From positions 62,001 through 126,000 of the forward strand of contig CAIJXT010000009.1 of the NCBI GenBank assembly GCA_903824665.1: a stretch of 64,000 nucleotides of DNA, given 5' to 3'. The stretch is from an uncultured Bacteroidota bacterium. Its GTDB lineage: Bacteria; Bacteroidota; Bacteroidia; Chitinophagales; Chitinophagaceae. The translations under genes were made by a program, and so were the position numbers. Under the pieces are notes generated by a model. It was not told the DNA's origin. It did not search any database and saw nothing but the letters and a program-made list of their open reading frames with translations. Shown here piece after piece: positions 63,320-64,000 of this stretch. Numbering within the stretch: position 1 is the stretch's first letter; each line of letters begins with the position of its first letter.

Positions 63320-63934
63320 TTAAAAGGTAAAACTCACTTTCCCGGTAGCCACATCGTAAATGGCGGGCTCAATACCTACCGATCCTTTGTCTACCAGTTC
63401 CTTTATGATGGGGCTGCGCTTCAGTATCTGATCTATAGAGTTGCGTATATTCTCCCTTGTAACCGCCAGCACATATTCCTTGTTCTTCGAGTTATGCTCA
63501 TCAAATTTCGGATTGCATTGCTGTATGGCAGGCTCCACCAGATCCAGCAGACTGGTGATGTGACCTAGTTTCACATGGTCGCATGCGCCTTTTATGGCGC
63601 CACAGTTAGTGTGCCCCAGTACCAGTATCAGTTTCGATCCTGCTACTGCTGTCGCATACTCCAAACTTCCCAATATTCCGTCTGTTACCACATTGCCTGC
63701 AATCCGTATACTGAAAATATCGCCCACACCCTGATCAAACACCAGCTCGGCCGACGTTCTCGAATCCATGCAGCTCAGTATTGCCGCATAGGGCAACTGC
63801 TCATCCTTTGTTTCACTTACCGCTGTCAACAGATCTTTGTTGATCAGCATATTATTTATAAACCGGAAATTGCCCTCCTTCAGTAAGAGTAAGGCTTCTG
63901 CCGGGGTAATACCTGGTGCTACTGATGTTCCCAT
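63320..63934 (-). CDS. Beta-class carbonic anhydrase
   Basis: A 204-residue zinc enzyme for CO2/bicarbonate interconversion. The zinc ligands and dyad are all present: Cys55, Asp57 and Arg59 in ILSCMDSRT, His108 and Cys111 in LGHTNCGAIKGA. Length is typical for the bacterial beta class. It is encoded on the same strand as and upstream of a SulP transporter, a frequent pairing in which bicarbonate made or used by the enzyme is moved by the transporter. There is no signal peptide, so it is cytoplasmic. Its start is 1 base after the stop of a partial frame at the window edge. Confidence 0.96.
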   Translation of the reverse strand: MGTSVAPGITPAEALLLLKEGNFRFINNMLINKDLLTAVSETKDEQLPYAAILSCMDSRTSAELVFDQGVGDIFSIRIAGNVVTDGILGSLEYATAVAGSKLILVLGHTNCGAIKGACDHVKLGHITSLLDLVEPAIQQCNPKFDEHNSKNKEYVLAVTRENIRNSIDQILKRSPIIKELVDKGSVGIEPAIYDVATGKVSFTF

Positions 63935-63935
63935 A

Positions 63936-64000
63936 TTATTGTTTTGGACTTGGTTTGTACATACCTTTTCTCAACTGATTCAACAGATTGCCGGGACTCC
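63936..64000 (-). CDS. Partial C-terminus of an upstream gene (window edge)
   Basis: On the minus strand the last 21 codons of a possible gene read SPGNLLNQLRKGMYKPSPKQ and stop at 63936-63938, 1 base before the carbonic anhydrase ATG. The short spacing would fit an operon. The basic tail could belong to a second transporter-type protein, but 20 residues are too few to assign a family. Confidence 0.4.
   Translation of the reverse strand, partial: SPGNLLNQLRKGMYKPSPKQ

Overview
The window looks like chromosome of a Bacteroidota bacterium, most likely near Chitinophagaceae. Three secreted proteins end in type IX secretion (T9SS) sorting domains and a PorW/SprE-like T9SS component is present. 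Many genes follow a TANNTTTG -7 box, the sigma factor signature of this phylum, and Shine-Dalgarno sites are not evident. Small lipoproteins, TPR-coupled sensors and Y_Y_Y sensor kinases are abundant. The placement rests on family content read by eye; no database search was run.

Layout. 1-10.8 kb: the end of rpoC, a YD-repeat secreted protein, a DUF2132 protein and small lipoproteins, then a signalling block on the minus strand (TPR adenylate cyclase, a receiver with a C-terminal membrane helix, a TPR hybrid kinase with receiver and Hpt), an HD hydrolase and glyA. 10.8-19 kb: tRNA-Phe followed by an accessory region. It has a 630-bp duplicated segment carrying a small secreted protein, a beta-propeller T9SS protein, a tail-fibre-like protein, four copies of a roughly 330-bp element with two strong hairpins, a terminase-small-subunit-like HTH protein behind palindromic DNA, and a frameshifted ankyrin remnant. 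19-28 kb: a propeller/Y_Y_Y kinase with its LuxR-type regulator, a SprT-like protease, an AtpZ/AtpI-like membrane pair, and a PorW/SprE-like TPR protein with a long basic repeat. 28-39 kb: hutI, two secreted proteins, an amino acid permease, a free-standing receiver plus Hpt pair, a PolX whose polymerase site looks degraded, and a copper-type P-ATPase.

39.5-51.2 kb is one giant gene (3908 residues) with 40 Ig-like (BIG2-type) units, a jelly-roll insert, PKD/Ig-like flanks and a T9SS tail. It is followed by a DUF4139 protein, a succinate-semialdehyde-type dehydrogenase, a phosphohexomutase, trpS, a lone receiver, two tandem MORN/TonB-C proteins, anmK, small membrane and lipoproteins, and a SulP transporter with beta-carbonic anhydrase at the right edge.

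Working together: PorW/SprE would support T9SS export of the giant repeat protein and of the two smaller T9SS-tagged proteins. The TPR sensors, receivers and Hpt proteins could form phosphorelays, partners unknown. SulP plus carbonic anhydrase suggests bicarbonate or anion handling. AnmK recycles peptidoglycan sugar. The most unusual material is the repeat-rich 11-19 kb region, the giant adhesin-like gene, the altered PolX and the sensor kinase without an obvious start codon.
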